A stretch of DNA of 64,000 nucleotides from positions 10,030,277 through 10,094,276 of the forward strand of contig JABBOT010000010.1 of the NCBI GenBank assembly GCA_016165875.1, given 5' to 3'. Origin of the DNA: Acanthopleura granulata. Lineage: Eukaryota > Mollusca > Polyplacophora > Chitonida > Chitonidae. Under the pieces are notes generated by a model. That model was not told where the DNA came from. It did no database searches and was given only the letters and a program-made list of their open reading frames with translations. A program made the position numbers and the translations under genes. Shown in pieces: positions 23,996 through 35,744 of this stretch; position 1 is the stretch's first letter; each line of letters opens with the position of its first letter.

Positions 23996-24753
23996 TAATA
24001 CGTTATTCTTTCTGTGAATCAAAGATGTATTAAGCGTCAGAGCGGAAGCTGACATGACTTTACCTGGCATGAGAACATTGTGTAGAGGCAAGTTAAGTTT
24101 CCCCGTGCAGTAGGAAGCTGGATTTGACACAGATGGGCGGTGGAGCTTTTCAGTTCAGAGCTGAGACGAGTTTAGTATTTCTATCCTTGTACTTTAATAG
24201 CTCAAAGCTGAATGTATATTATTTTCATGGCTTTGTAACGTAGGCATCAATTTTTCGCTGTCTAAATTTGCTGACTGGCAGTTACGAATAAACGAAAGTG
24301 CTGCATATGTTTAGCAGTCTTCAAATGAAATCCAATCGAGAGCATCGCAAGAAAATTGATCTTAAATGCTTTTAAGTGAATTTTTGCAATGTCATGCCAG
24401 GAATCGAAGACTTATATCTACCTATATGTGTATAGCCAATTTATATATCAGTGTGTATGTTTATACATTGTACGCTCTCGGTATTCAAGAATTCTCCAGC
24501 TGAACCAGTCTCTTAAATTATGTAAATTACATTTTTTTAATTTAAATTTTCGTTATTTTGTTTGTTCTTTTAAACTTGTATCAGTTGATTTTTTGTTGTG
24601 TAAAATTGTTAATGTTGTTGCCAACGTTGCAATAAAAGTACATACATGAATTCTTCGGTACAAGAACAATATTGTATTTATCTTGGTTCCTAACCATGGA
24701 ATATTCGTGGACGATGATTGCTTAGTATAGACGAATGTGCCATGTCGATGCCG

Positions 24754-25003
24754 GTGATTTAAGCGCTGGCTCGATGGTTTTAGCGCCGGTCCCAGCGGGT
24801 TAAGCGCTGGCTCGGTGGTTTAAGCGCTAGCCCCAGTGGTTTAAACGCTGGCTCGGTGGTTTAAGCAATGGTTCAGTGATTTACTCGCTGACTCGGCGGT
24901 TCAAGCACTGACTCGGCGGTTTAAGCGCTGTCTCCATGGTTTAAGAGCTGGGCTGGATGGTTTAAGCCCTGGCTCCATGGTTTAAGCGTTAAGTGCTGGC
25001 TCG
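24754..25003. repeat. 20-21-bp minisatellite resembling a pol III A box, ~12 copies
   Basis: About twelve degenerate units of the form 'ggtttaagcgctggctcggt' run head to tail and end directly at a tRNA-derived SINE with a clear B box. The unit resembles the D-arm/A-box region of Ser/Leu-type tRNAs (tggc..gtggttaa.gc), so the array may come from expansion of the SINE's own head. Confidence 0.75.
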
Positions 25004-25197
25004 CTACAATTCTAAGGCCCATGACCAATGAGGTTGTGTGTTCGAATCCAGCCCTCTCTGTTTCGGCTGTGGAGTTATGGGAACATGTTTGTCAGGATAA
25101 TTTTGCTGGCTTACTCCAGGCTTTCTCTGGGCACTCCAGTTTCCTTTAAACATAAACTTGCCCACCATCACATACGTGAAAAATTTTTACGTTTAAC
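25004..25197 (+). mobile_element. tRNA-derived SINE with B box
   Basis: A B box 'gtgttcgaatccagc' (near 25,032) is followed by 'cttactccaggctttctctg', 'cccaccatcacatacgtgaa' and 'aaatttttacgtttaac'. The end is a diverged form of the tail shared with other SINEs in the window. The A-box side runs into the minisatellite just upstream. Confidence 0.7.
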
Positions 25198-25884
25198 CTC
25201 GGCCCGTGATGCATGCGACAGCTACAGGCGCAGCTGCAACTACACAATGATGTGTACTGTCCCCACTACCGGTGGCGTGAAAACAGTTCACAGAAAATGA
25301 AACCATGACGACGGCAGAGAGGACGGTACAACATACTATAAAACGTTCTATTGTTCGACGTTGTAGCTGCCGTAGCAGTTGTCGATTCACTACCAAAAGC
25401 AAAATTTTTTGGTATTTTAACAAAGAAATACACATTACGATTCATCAGTACTTGAAGCACAAATCAAATAAATTAAGAGTCTGATTAAATCTGATGAAAT
25501 CTCAACAATAAGCTGGTTGGAAACCTGAAACTATTTTCTGGAAACGTCTAGTCGTTTGTTCCATTTGAGGAAGTCTTAAGCTGAATGGTATTGATTTTGT
25601 TCGAACGTTGCTTCTTGTATTGTGTAGGAACTAATTTGCCTGGTTAATCTCAAACAAATTCTCATTTTCTTTGTATTGTTTTGTCTATTAAACGACCCCA
25701 GCCTTGTATTCCCTCTTGACCATCAAACTGTTCTCTGCTTGTGAAGAATCCTTTGCGTCTATGCGCTAGTAAACAATTCATGCGCCAGTTGACCATATGA
25801 TGGATGAAGAGATTGTAAAATTTATGTATTTAGGCCGAAGGCTGTAATTAAGTGTAGCAACCTGATATGATGAAAATCAAATAA

Positions 25885-26415
25885 GCTGGATGATTAAACG
25901 GCAGGTGAAAGCTTATTTAAATCCCGTGACAAAGGTGAATGCTTAGGTAGATGCCACGATGAGAAAGGTGAATGTTTAGCCAGATGATTAGATGACAGGT
26001 AAATGCTTTGCTATATGATCACGTGACAAAGGTGAATGCCTAGGTTAATCAGATGACAAAGCTGAATGCTGAGATAGATGATCAGATAGCAAAGGTGAAT
26101 GCTTAGATGATCCGATGGCAAAGGTGAATGCTTAGCTACATGACAAAGATGAAAGCTCAGCTGGATGACCAGACGACAAAGGTGAACGCTTAGGCTGATG
26201 ACCACATGACTAAGGTGAATACTTAGCTAGATGATTAGGTGACTAAGGTGAATGTTTAACTAGACGATCACGTGGTAAAGATGAAAGCTATGTTAAATGA
26301 TCGCGTGACAAAGATGAATGCTTAGCAAGATGATTAGATGACACAGGTGATGGCCCCGATGGTCAGACGACAAAGGGGAAGGCTTAAGTAGATGATCAGG
26401 TGGCAAAGGTGAATG
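25885..26415. repeat. ~33-bp minisatellite, left part (about 16 copies)
   Basis: Degenerate units of the form 'gatgatcagatgacaaagg' plus 'tgaatgcttag' run head to tail. The array stops at the LINE start and resumes at 32,172 beyond it, so it was one array before the insertion. Confidence 0.8.
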
Positions 26416-26543
26416 AACAATATGGCGGATACAGCAGACAACCACCTCTAATGGATCTCGTGCCAATGACTGGATAGCTGAACTCAAGCTCCACGAAAAC
26501 ATCAACAACTAGTGAGTGTACGATTTCTGAGAGTCGATCACAT

Positions 26544-27396
26544 ATGAAGCGTAAGGCCACTAAACCTTCACAGTACCCTAAGCTGAAACGTGTAAATTCT
26601 CTGCCCGAAATGCCAACAATGACTCAATCTCAGTCCAATCCACCAGAAATGACTTCAAATCTGGAAGTACTGATTGAACGTCGTATTCAACAAAGACTGC
26701 AAGAAGCTGTGACACGGGCTGTCGTTGGTGCAATGAAAACAGTAACTGAGCTCATCATGATGAGTGACTCCAAAATAACTACTCTTTCATCACATTTGAA
26801 AGCCGCTGTACAGAAGTTATATGAGAAGGAAAAACTTCTAGATACCTGTTCTCAAAAAATTGATTATCTTATTCATGAAATGTCCTCCTTGAAACTCCAG
26901 TTTACATGAATCACAGGCAGAGATATCAATTTTGAAAAAAGAGAGTGACCGTACCGAATAGTATAGCAGACGTGAAAGCGTAAGAATTACCGGCCTAAAA
27001 CCTTTGGAAAATGAAACAACAGACGATGCTGTATGTAGGCTGGCCAAAGAAGTAAACGTTTCGATAACCAAAAATGACATTGCACGTTCTCACTTTGTTG
27101 GCAGAGAGAGACAACAAATCATTATAAAATTTACAACTTATCGACAAAGAAGAGAATTTCTTTCTGCACACAAAATGCTAAGAGAAACACCTTCTCTGTC
27201 CGAAATATATGTCAACGAAGATCTGACAAAGACCCGCTATACTCTATTCAAGTCAGCACTTGCGAAGAAAAATCTAGGGAAAATCCACAGTGTGTGGACA
27301 TTTGACGGCGATATGTTTGTTCGTAAAAATGAAAATGGGGATAAAAAGCAAATTTGTTGTGAAGATGGCCTACTTTTCAGACCAAGGTGTGTGTAA
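26544..27396 (+). pseudogene. LINE ORF1 (broken)
   Basis: Opens with a basic stretch (MKRKATKPSQ). A heptad-rich coiled coil follows at about residues 45-120 (IERRIQQRLQEAV..., LKAAVQKLYEKEKLL). After one frame change near 26,900 and a premature stop near 26,960 comes a C-terminal part with IYVNEDLTKTRYTLFKSALA and WTFDGDMFVRKNENG. That order is typical of the RNA-binding ORF1 proteins of non-LTR retrotransposons. Non-functional. Confidence 0.8.
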
Positions 27397-28659
27397 TGTG
27401 AGATCAGAGCTGACCACTGCGACTTGACCTATATATGTGCAGTGTGAACTTTCCCTGGCATTCACTGCTCTTACAATTCTACTGCCTAACTTTCCATGTT
27501 TTCTTGATTCTTGCCAGTGTATGTGACTCAGCTCACATGTTATGCCTCAGCATTTCAACCTAAGGGCTAACGCTCTCATGGAATAGTTATATAATACAGG
27601 CTAGAACTATAGTCAGAAGTTTTTGTGTTAGTGTTGGTCAAATTGATAAACCACGACAGGGCTTTTCGTGCTCGTACAACCGTTTACTGTATTGAAATAC
27701 CAAAATCCAAGATGCGTAACTCCCAGAACCCTATTCACACAGAGCCTTTGGACCGTGTGCATAAACGTTTCGACCATGCATGAAGTTATGTTCTCCAACA
27801 TCTGATGACAAATCATAACAAGTGAAGTAATGAAGAGTAACGGATAACACTTCATATAAAAATGCCAGTGTGATATATGTTTATACAAGCAAAATATTCT
27901 GATACCTATAATTTCATATAAAAAGTACTCTTTCTGTGAACAATTCTCAAACATACACTGTATATCATATATAAATGTATATAATTGGGCTTATCTTAAG
28001 TTCTCCCTTTTTTCTTTACTATAACCTTACTAGTTTACAAGGAAAATATATGTATTTAATGTTATATATTATTTATTAATCTTACTTATGTATCTTACTT
28101 ATTTATTTTAAAGACTATTACGATGTCTCCGTACATAGATCTCAACTTGACTGCATTCTTAAGTATTTATTATGTATCAGTTTTGATCACAAGTACACCT
28201 TTGTCTGCTGTCTAAATGTTCCTCACGCTTAAACATGCTCTTCACCTGTTCATTGCGCTTTTGTACATATTACATTTAAGAGAAATTTTAAAATTTGCTT
28301 TTTATTTTATATCAGCTATGGAGTTTGTCAGCTTTCTTGGTTCAATTTTGTGGATACCTTTGAACAACCCTTAAGTATTGTTAATTATTATATTCTTTAG
28401 TGAAAACTTGGCCGTCTTAAATCTGCTACTGCCCGTACATACTTATAACTTGCTGGTTTATATTGACAATGGGTAATGAATTAATGCAGCACCGTGCGGC
28501 AATTGGTCTCTTTGGACTTGTCCTTCTAAGATCTGCAAGATTCACTTTTCTCTTCAATACACTGCCTATACACTTGCTTGTGAAATATGTGAAATTGTGT
28601 CTGCTACGAACTTTACACAACTTAAGACCACACAAAAGTATCACATACAGTTTCATCCA
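27397..28659 (+). other. Inter-ORF region of the LINE
   Basis: AT-rich sequence between the ORF1 end and the ORF2 N-terminus, with no domain seen. It is long for a LINE spacer, so it may include decayed coding sequence or a later insertion that I cannot delimit. Confidence 0.5.
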
Positions 28660-28671
28660 TTGTTATTTCTT

Positions 28672-31600
28672 GATGAAAATTGCGTTAATACTTTGTGGTG
28701 ATGTTTAAGTAAATCCTGGTCTGCCCAAAATATGATTTTTTGCTGATCTATCACTCGTACATCTCAATGTATGCTGACTCAAACACAAGTTAGGCTTGGT
28801 TTTTGCTAATCTCTGCGGCTTTGATGTTATAGCTTTAAACGAGACCCATCTCACTTCTCATATCCCAAGTAGTTCTCACTTAATGGATTTCACGAGCCTC
28901 TTAGACGTGATCGTGACCAAGCTTTGGGTGGGGCATGTGTCTATGTGTCGGAGAGGATATCATTTTCTCGCCACTGCTATTTGGAGGATAAAGACTCGGA
29001 AATGATTTCGTTAGAAATGTTCGACAAACCGTCCACAGTTCTTGGCGTGATCTATAGACCACCAGGAACATAAGTTGGGATGTGGGACGTGTTAAAAGAT
29101 AATATGGAATCGGTCATTGACACTTTCCATAATCACATCATAATGCTGACGGGTGACCTGAATGAAAATCTGTTGAATCCAGCTAATAAACATTTATCGA
29201 CTATTATCACTTCCTTTGGTATGACTCTGTTAATAAATGAACCGACGAGGCCTGTTTCTAACACGCTGCTTGATCCGATTATATGCAACAAGCGCGGATT
29301 GGTAATAAATTCTGGGACCATTTCAGACTTTTGTAGTGGTCACTGTCCTGTTTTTGTCTGTTTCTACAATCCCAAAGATGCAAAAATATAAAAGATTAAT
29401 TTGGCAATATAATGCAGCAAATTGGAACAGGTAGCGTAACTCTTTGTCCCAGGTAAAGTGGGAAGAAATGATCTCAATTGACGAAATGTGCCTATCGATA
29501 ACAAATGCCCTGTTAGGCTCAGCTCACACAAACATTCCAAATCACACGGTAACAACAAATCCTAAAGACATGCCATGGATATCAACAGCAATTAAGGCAG
29601 AAATAAAACTTAGAAATAAACTTTACAAAAATCTCGCAAATTTGCATGTTAACTGTATACTACTGCTTACAAAACACATAGAAATCACGTTAATTCACTT
29701 ATTAGAAATGCCAAGAAATCTCACGAAGACAAATTAAATGAGAAAATTGAATCCGGAAATGTTGGGAGTAAGTTTCTTCTACTTAAAGAATAGTAACTCC
29801 AATGTAAGCCCAGTTCCGCTTCTGTTAACAGACAGTGACACTTACGAATTTGATGATGCAAATAAGGCAAATCTACTGAACGATTTCTTTTCTAGTGTCT
29901 GCTCCTTGAACGACACAAATGTAGAATGCCCCATTGTTGCACCTAAAACTAACGCAGAAGTACTAGGCATCACTGTTGTATCCAATGACGTACTTGAAGT
30001 GCATGAATCTGTCGACACAAGCAAAGCTACTGGACCAGATGGCATCAGCCCCAAAATGCTTTTTGAAGCAAAGTACGAAATTTCTCCAATTCTGACGACA
30101 TTATTCAGTCTGTCTCTAACTTCAGGAAAGTATCCCTCTATCTGGAAAATCGCCAACGTTACCCATGTATTCCAGACGGGGAACTCATCTAAGTCACAAG
30201 CTACAGACAAGTTTCTTTGCTCAGCTGCATCAGCAAAATCTTTGAACGCGTTGTCTTTCGGACAGTGTTTAGCCACGTGCGTCCCGAAATATCTCCAAAC
30301 CAGTATGGTTTTTTACCATCAAAAGTCAGCGATCGTGAAACTCGAAGACTTTTATTTTGACATCGTTAAAGCCCTGGATGACGGTAAGGAAGTGTTTTTC
30401 ATTTTTTTGATATCTCTAAGGATTTTGATCGAGTTTGGCACAAAGGCATACTACCTAAATTAAAGTCACTTGGAATAAAAGGTGGCATGCTCAACTGGTT
30501 ACAGGATTATTTAAAAAACAGAAAGCACAGGGTTGTACTAAACGGTTTCCGATCAAATCTTAGAACATTAAAAGCTGGAGTTCTCTAGGGCTCCGTCATG
30601 AGTCCTTTACTGTTCCTTGTTTATATCAATGACCTTCCGAATTAAATTACTACTAAAATCAAGTTATTTGCTGATGACACCTGCCTTTACCTTATAGCCG
30701 ACCAACAGACACAGTAAAACATTAACAGTTCCATAACTGACCACCTTGAAAAAATTGATTTTGGGGGCTTGTTGACTTTAATGCAACAAAGACTGTACCA
30801 CTTACTGTTTCAAGACGCAGGCAACCAGCGCAGTTATTATTTCATTTTTCAGGGGAATACGTAACCTCAGCTACATCGCACAAGCATTTAGGATTAATTT
30901 TTAATAACATTGGGAACTGAACTTATCATGTAAACAACCTTGTGGAAGTTGCCAATAAAAAATTATCCTTGTTCAGAGCACTTAAATATCGTTTTTGTAG
31001 AAAATACCTAGAAATTATGTACTGAAGTTTTATAAGGCCATCTATGGAATATGCAGACATAGTTTGGGGCAATATTCGTGAAGGTCAAGTAAATACCATT
31101 GAAAACATCCAAAAGGACGCACTACGTGTCATCACTGGTTTAACTAAAAATGTTGCCTGGTTTTCTGTCAACGTTATCTTATTGGTGCACCTAGCAATGT
31201 ATTTGACAGCAAACTACCACAACCAGTATATCAATGTAATCTGTATCAAATCAGATCAACAGATCAGCTAACAATGTTACGATGCAGAACAGCGAGCCTT
31301 AGTAATTCTTTTTTCCCACAAACTGTACGGGACTTGAACACTTTACCATATTCAATCAGACAAATTAAAAGTCGTAAAAAATTTAAAATAGCTCTAGAAA
31401 AAACTATTTTATCCGCCAGTGCCACCGGTATGGTATTATGTTTGTATGCGCTGGTCAAATATAATTTTGTGTGGACTAAGAAAAGGATGTAGCTCGCTCA
31501 ATGATGACTTATTTAACAATTTTATTACTGACTCTCCTAAATGTATTTGTGGCGTACCTTTCGAAACAACTGCTCATTATCTACTAGCGTGCAGAAGGTA

Positions 31601-31763
31601 TGTTGTTCAAAGGGATATCATGTTAAATAATATAAGACTGTTTGGCTACACGGACATCTCAGCTACAACTCTCCTCTATGGCTGTAGTACTTTACCGACA
31701 ACACTAAATGTATCTATTTGTTTAGAGGTCTGCCTGTTCATTAGCCACACCAAAAGATTCTAA
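28672..31763 (+). pseudogene. LINE ORF2: endonuclease and reverse transcriptase (broken)
   Basis: The frame begins MKIALILCGDV, then a stop, then VNPGLP: a decayed 2A-like motif. The endonuclease part keeps ALNETHL (near 28,835), GVIYRPPG and LTGDLNEN; the last motif reads SGHCPVF where SDHCPVF is usual. RT motifs present are SKATGPDGISPKML (30,018), SLLSCISKIFERVV (30,210), FDISKDFDRVWH (near 30,410), SVMSPLLFLVYINDLPN (30,590) and FADDT (30,667). A C-terminal zinc-knuckle-like CICGVPFETTAHYLLACRRY (near 31,540) closes the protein. Numerous stops and frameshifts interrupt it. Confidence 0.87.
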
Positions 31764-32171
31764 AGTATTATTTAGTGTTAAATCCCAAACTAATATATCT
31801 TATCTGTTTATTTCTATAGTATTTGGATTTCATACCTATGTTATATTACTACCGTTGTTGAAGAGACCAGGTAGCACTTCAAGACGGCCACTGAACTATA
31901 ATTATGTACACGTCTGTATATATGTGGAAGTGTATATGTACATACGTACATGTGTGTGTGTATAAGAATATGTATGTATATGTATATTTATATTTAATAT
32001 TCTGTAGATAATTATTATCTGCTTATCTTTCTGTCAAAATAGTTTCAAAATAAAGATAAAAATACATTTTGCTTCTCAAGAAAATATGATGTATCAGTTT
32101 CTATGAATGTTACACGCTATAAGCCTATGGCTTCCTGTGTATCTGTAAAGGAAAATAAACACGTTTAAACC

Positions 32172-32305
32172 AAATGTGAATATTTAGCCAAATGATCACA
32201 CGACAAAGGTGAAAGCTTAGGTAGATGATCAGACGACAAAGGTGAATGCTCAGGTAGATGATGAGATGACAAAGGTGAAAACTGAGCTAGGTTATGAGAT
32301 GACTT
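32172..32305. repeat. ~33-bp minisatellite, right part (about 4 copies)
   Basis: Same unit as 25,885-26,415 ('gatgatcagacgacaaaggt' then 'gaatgctcaggta'), continuing in the same orientation past the LINE. Confidence 0.8.
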
Positions 32306-32340
32306 AACTGTGATTTAACCTGGCTTGAGAACGTCAACTG

Positions 32341-32845
32341 TTTTATTTATTTATTTCATTGGTGCTTTACGCTGCACTCAAAAATATATCACTTGTACAA
32401 CGTCGGACAGCATATTGATGGGAGCTAAGCGGGTAGAGCCCGGGGAGAATACACGGCCATTCGCAGGTTGCTGGCAGACCTTCCTGCTTACGACTCGCTT
32501 CGCGCTCAGCATTGAGAGGTTAGAGCAAGGAAACAGGATTGGTCGGCCCGGTGTCAGTATAACGTGACTTGATGGGGTGTAATGTTTGGTGTCTTCGGCA
32601 TGATGTTCCAGTGGGGCCAGCACTTTGGCGACATGGACTCGCCCTGCCACAAGAAGACACACTATATACTCCTCGTCGTCATATGACTAAAACATTGTTA
32701 AGTACGACGTTAGACCCCAAGCGCTCACTTACTCACTCACTCACTCCTACTTACGACCGGAGAGGAAGCCAGCATGAGCCAGCATGAGCTAGGCTTGAAC
32801 TCTCAGCGATCACATTGGTATGAGGCACCCGGGTCATTTCGCATT
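32341..32845 (-). mobile_element. tRNA-derived SINE (family of 52.3 kb), split by another SINE
   Basis: Reading the plus strand, the A/T tail comes first, then the body ('agagcccggggagaatac', 'ggttgctggcagacc') to 32,494. After a nested insertion the element resumes at 32,758 ('cggagaggaagccagcatga', 'gcttgaactctcagcgatca'). The tRNA head end is diverged or truncated. Confidence 0.85.
32495..32749 (+). mobile_element. Second-family SINE nested in the previous one
   Basis: Runs 'cgctcagcattgagaggtta' ... 'ccacaagaagacacactata' ... 'gttaagtacgacgttagacc' and ends in (actc)n. It is flanked by 'cttacgac' at 32,487-32,494 and 32,750-32,757, and the duplication may extend to 11 bp with one mismatch. 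It lacks the tRNA head seen in the copy at 56.9-57.2 kb. Confidence 0.85.
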
Positions 32846-32849
32846 AATC

Positions 32850-34080
32850 ATGTTTGCCACAGGATCGTTATTTATCATATACCTAGAACAGTTAGAATAG
32901 TATATGCATCTTCTGAAAACATAGACTGCTTTCAATGTTTACATTCATACCGGGGAAACCCTAGCTCTGTGGGGTAGGAAGCTAGTGAATGGAATTGACA
33001 CGTCTCCTCTGCAGCGTTTTAGTTATCGGTATGAGATAAAGGAATGAGTTTAGTACGAATGTTCTTGCACAATTTTATATGTTTATTTCCACAAGTAGCT
33101 CTTCGGAGTTTTTAAAGCTGCCATTATCTGGGCTCTTAACTGCCCGAGTGTGTGAGATGACCATGCTCTTTCATGTGTCAGGTTTGATTTTTTACACGGT
33201 TCGATCAGACATATTATATAGCATTCCAGATAAACTGATTGATCACTGATTAGATGAAGGCTTTGGGTCAGATGTATTGATCATGTGTAAGACTTCAACA
33301 GGTGGCACGAGAATCGATTGAAATATTGTCATGGCAACTAATGTCAAAGGGGTGTGGAGTAGGGGTTGGGGAGTTTATCCAAGCTAACTTATGCCGATGT
33401 TGGTCAAAGTTATCTCCCCTGAATCTATACATATGGGTTCTATCGCTCACCTTCATCGAAATAAACTGTAGAATTGTCTTCAGTTATCCTTAATCATTTA
33501 TTTGTTTAATACTTGTTAGGAGCTGGTGGTTTACTTTTTTAGGAATTGGAATGACAATTTGTTAAACTCATTCAGAAACTTCACAAAATTTGATAAGAGA
33601 AATGAAATTACGCGCGGGAGGCCTTTGGAATACAGTCCGCAGACCCTTGTAAGGTCATATATACAGGCCACTCTTTTTAACGTAAACAAGCTCGCAGCCT
33701 GCTGAAAAGAGCTAAAATTGGTTCAACGTAGTCAACGCCAAAGCGCTCACAGCCCATCTACTGAATGGTCAATCAGCAACACGTGGCTTTGTTTACGTTC
33801 CCAACGCGAACGCGTGGACTCTTGTATGATATCAACCATAGTTCAGGCGGGAAATCGCCAGCTATGGATGAAAATGTAACCGTTTAGAATGACAACAATG
33901 TTACTTAATATCCACTTTCTAAATCACATGTTTCTATCTGATATATTGAGTCATAGGAGCTCTGTCATTTCTGATCATCAGGGGAGTAACAGGGGTAATG
34001 CACGTTTGCTGTAATGTAGTCTACTGGTCGGCTTCCTCCTTTTTTGTGGAAGGCCGGATTCTAAAATCCCTCGTTCGAAG
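32850..34080. other. Spacer, no gene recognised
   Basis: Short unassignable frames only. No convincing exon, tandem array or intact mobile element seen. Confidence 0.4.
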
Positions 34081-34089
34081 CCTCGGAGT

Positions 34090-34290
34090 GGTCTCAGCAC
34101 TAAAATCTCTGTTATATCCACAAGGTTCTGTTCTTGGATCTTTACTCTTTTTGAAGATATCAATCATCTTGCCAATAGCATTTGTGACAGTTTTAAACTA
34201 TTTGCTTATGATGCCTGTGGTTGTGTACATGAAAAACACACTACGTGTACCGATAGGTTATGTTGTCGTCTCATTACAAACATACAAATA
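34090..34290 (+). pseudogene. Reverse transcriptase fragment of another LINE copy
   Basis: Encodes PQGSVLGSLLFL and, one frame over, INHLANSICDSFKLFAYDA. The two pieces match the 'QGSVLGPLLFL..IND' and 'KLFADDA' RT motifs. A frameshift separates them, and the second catalytic aspartate region reads FAYD. It is a short 5'- and 3'-truncated remnant. Confidence 0.75.
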
Positions 34291-34847
34291 AAATTGTAAA
34301 GCATACCTGAGAGAATACAGCCATCCCGATCGATAATTACTCTTCAAGCCCAAGATATTAACACTTTCAAACACACATACGCTCACACGAACCCACACGT
34401 TTATGATCTGATGACTTGGCCCGTCTTGAAACCAAGGTAGAGTTTTACGTTACCAATTACAAAACCTATTTTAATCGTACTTTTTTAACAAATAGAATGG
34501 AGGTCCAACATATCGAAGTGTATAGAGCTTGTGGTGTTACCTGTCTCTGACGAAAGGCAAGTTTGGCAGTGATGATGGATAATTTTACAGATACCGATAA
34601 CTGAACCTATGGGAGACGAGAGTGCAGCAGCCATTATGGTTCGCCAAATCAAATGCATAACAGATGTTTTAACCAGGCAGTTTCATAACCAACATCACAT
34701 AAATAAGGTTAATGTTTGAGACTTTGCTCTGCACCAACAATTGGATAATTCAGTGCGGTATATCCTATACACAAAAGTAGCTACGTGCAAAGAAGATGCA
34801 TGTTAATACGGAGCCGTGTCTTAAAACAAGGTGAAATACCTGGTCCC

Positions 34848-34975
34848 GTGATCACGAAACTGTCTTGGATTTAAGTCAAACTCCGAAACAGTTTACTGTG
34901 CTAAAATTATGACTCACCTTAAGAATTTTGTATTTCAATGCTAAGAGCTGTTAAGACTAAGACAGCTTCGTGACC
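34848..34975. repeat. Short foldback (MITE-like) element
   Basis: 'gatcacgaaactgtcttgga' at the left and the complement of 'gactaagacagcttcgtgac' at the right form imperfect ~25-bp terminal inverted repeats around a ~75-bp centre. No coding capacity. Confidence 0.5.
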
Positions 34976-34979
34976 CAAG

Positions 34980-35630
34980 GGTCAGTTCATAAACACATGC
35001 ATTCTTCCGACTATCCAGACTAGCCGTGTATACGCGCATTTAACTCCAGAGTCGGCAATGGGACATGATGTTCTCCATGAATGAGCTCCGTTAACTGTAC
35101 TAGACCGGAGGACAGTGACCCAGTTCCTTAAATACTATCAGCGTCAACCTAAAAGAAGTCTTTTAATATATCAGCGCGTTTGGAAAGTTGCTTAGCACAT
35201 TTGCAACTAGTTGGTACTGTGGCGGCAAACACGAAAGCACATTGCCCGCTATCTGGAACATTCTTTCCAACAGTCTAACCGCCAGATAACAGCATGACAA
35301 TCCTCCGGACACACAGCCACATGTAGCAGAATCAGCCAAACCAGGATTCCAACACGCTGCGTAATTTGTCAAGGAGCTTTAAATCATTTATTTGATAGAT
35401 GTGTAACGCTCAGCGTAAGAATTTTATAAACAGCGAGCAAGCTTATGCGTCTGTGAAATCATTGTATATGTACCTGAGGAACAACTGACCTTCGCGAGGT
35501 ACATACACCTGACAATCCTCCTGACTAGAAGCCTCAGCAACACGCTCCTAGCTACCATTTTTGTCCTGGCACTTCTTTTGATTTTGGTAACATCTTGCAA
35601 AGCATTCTAAAAGCACAGTTAATGCATTTC
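34980..35630. other. Spacer, no gene recognised
   Basis: No supported coding exon, repeat array or RNA gene. Confidence 0.4.
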
Positions 35631-35635
35631 CTGTA

Positions 35636-35740
35636 TTATAATATTTCACTTACAGCCGGCATTGTGGTGCGAGGAAACAGGGCTCAGCAACAAACCATGG
35701 CCATCTGCAGGTTGTTGGCAGACTTTTCCCTAGGTTTCAG
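35636..35740 (-). mobile_element. Diverged SINE fragment (family of 52.3 kb)
   Basis: 'atatttcacttacagccggc', 'attgtggtgcgaggaaacag' and 'catctgcaggttgttggcag' align by eye with the body of the SINE at 52.3 kb. The tail end is lost. Confidence 0.6.
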
Positions 35741-35744
35741 GCCA

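Larger units (their letters stand above)
26416..32171 (+). mobile_element. Degenerate APE-type non-LTR retrotransposon (CR1/L2-like), ~5.8 kb
   Basis: The element has a 5' leader beginning near 'acaatatggcggatacagc', a coiled-coil/RRM-like ORF1, an endonuclease-RT ORF2 and a long AT-rich 3' end with simple-sequence TA/TG stretches. It inserted in a 33-bp minisatellite. The flanks 'aaaggtgaatg' (26,405-26,415) and 'aaatgtgaata' (32,172-32,182) may be a decayed target-site duplication, or simply repeat units. Many stops and frameshifts show it is inactive. The clade is inferred from domain order, the 'FADDT' RT core and the C-terminal region, not from a tree. Confidence 0.88.

Noticed and set aside
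26011..26508. Minus-strand open frames rich in HLCHLI repeats
   Set aside because: They are read-throughs of the 33-bp minisatellite, not proteins.
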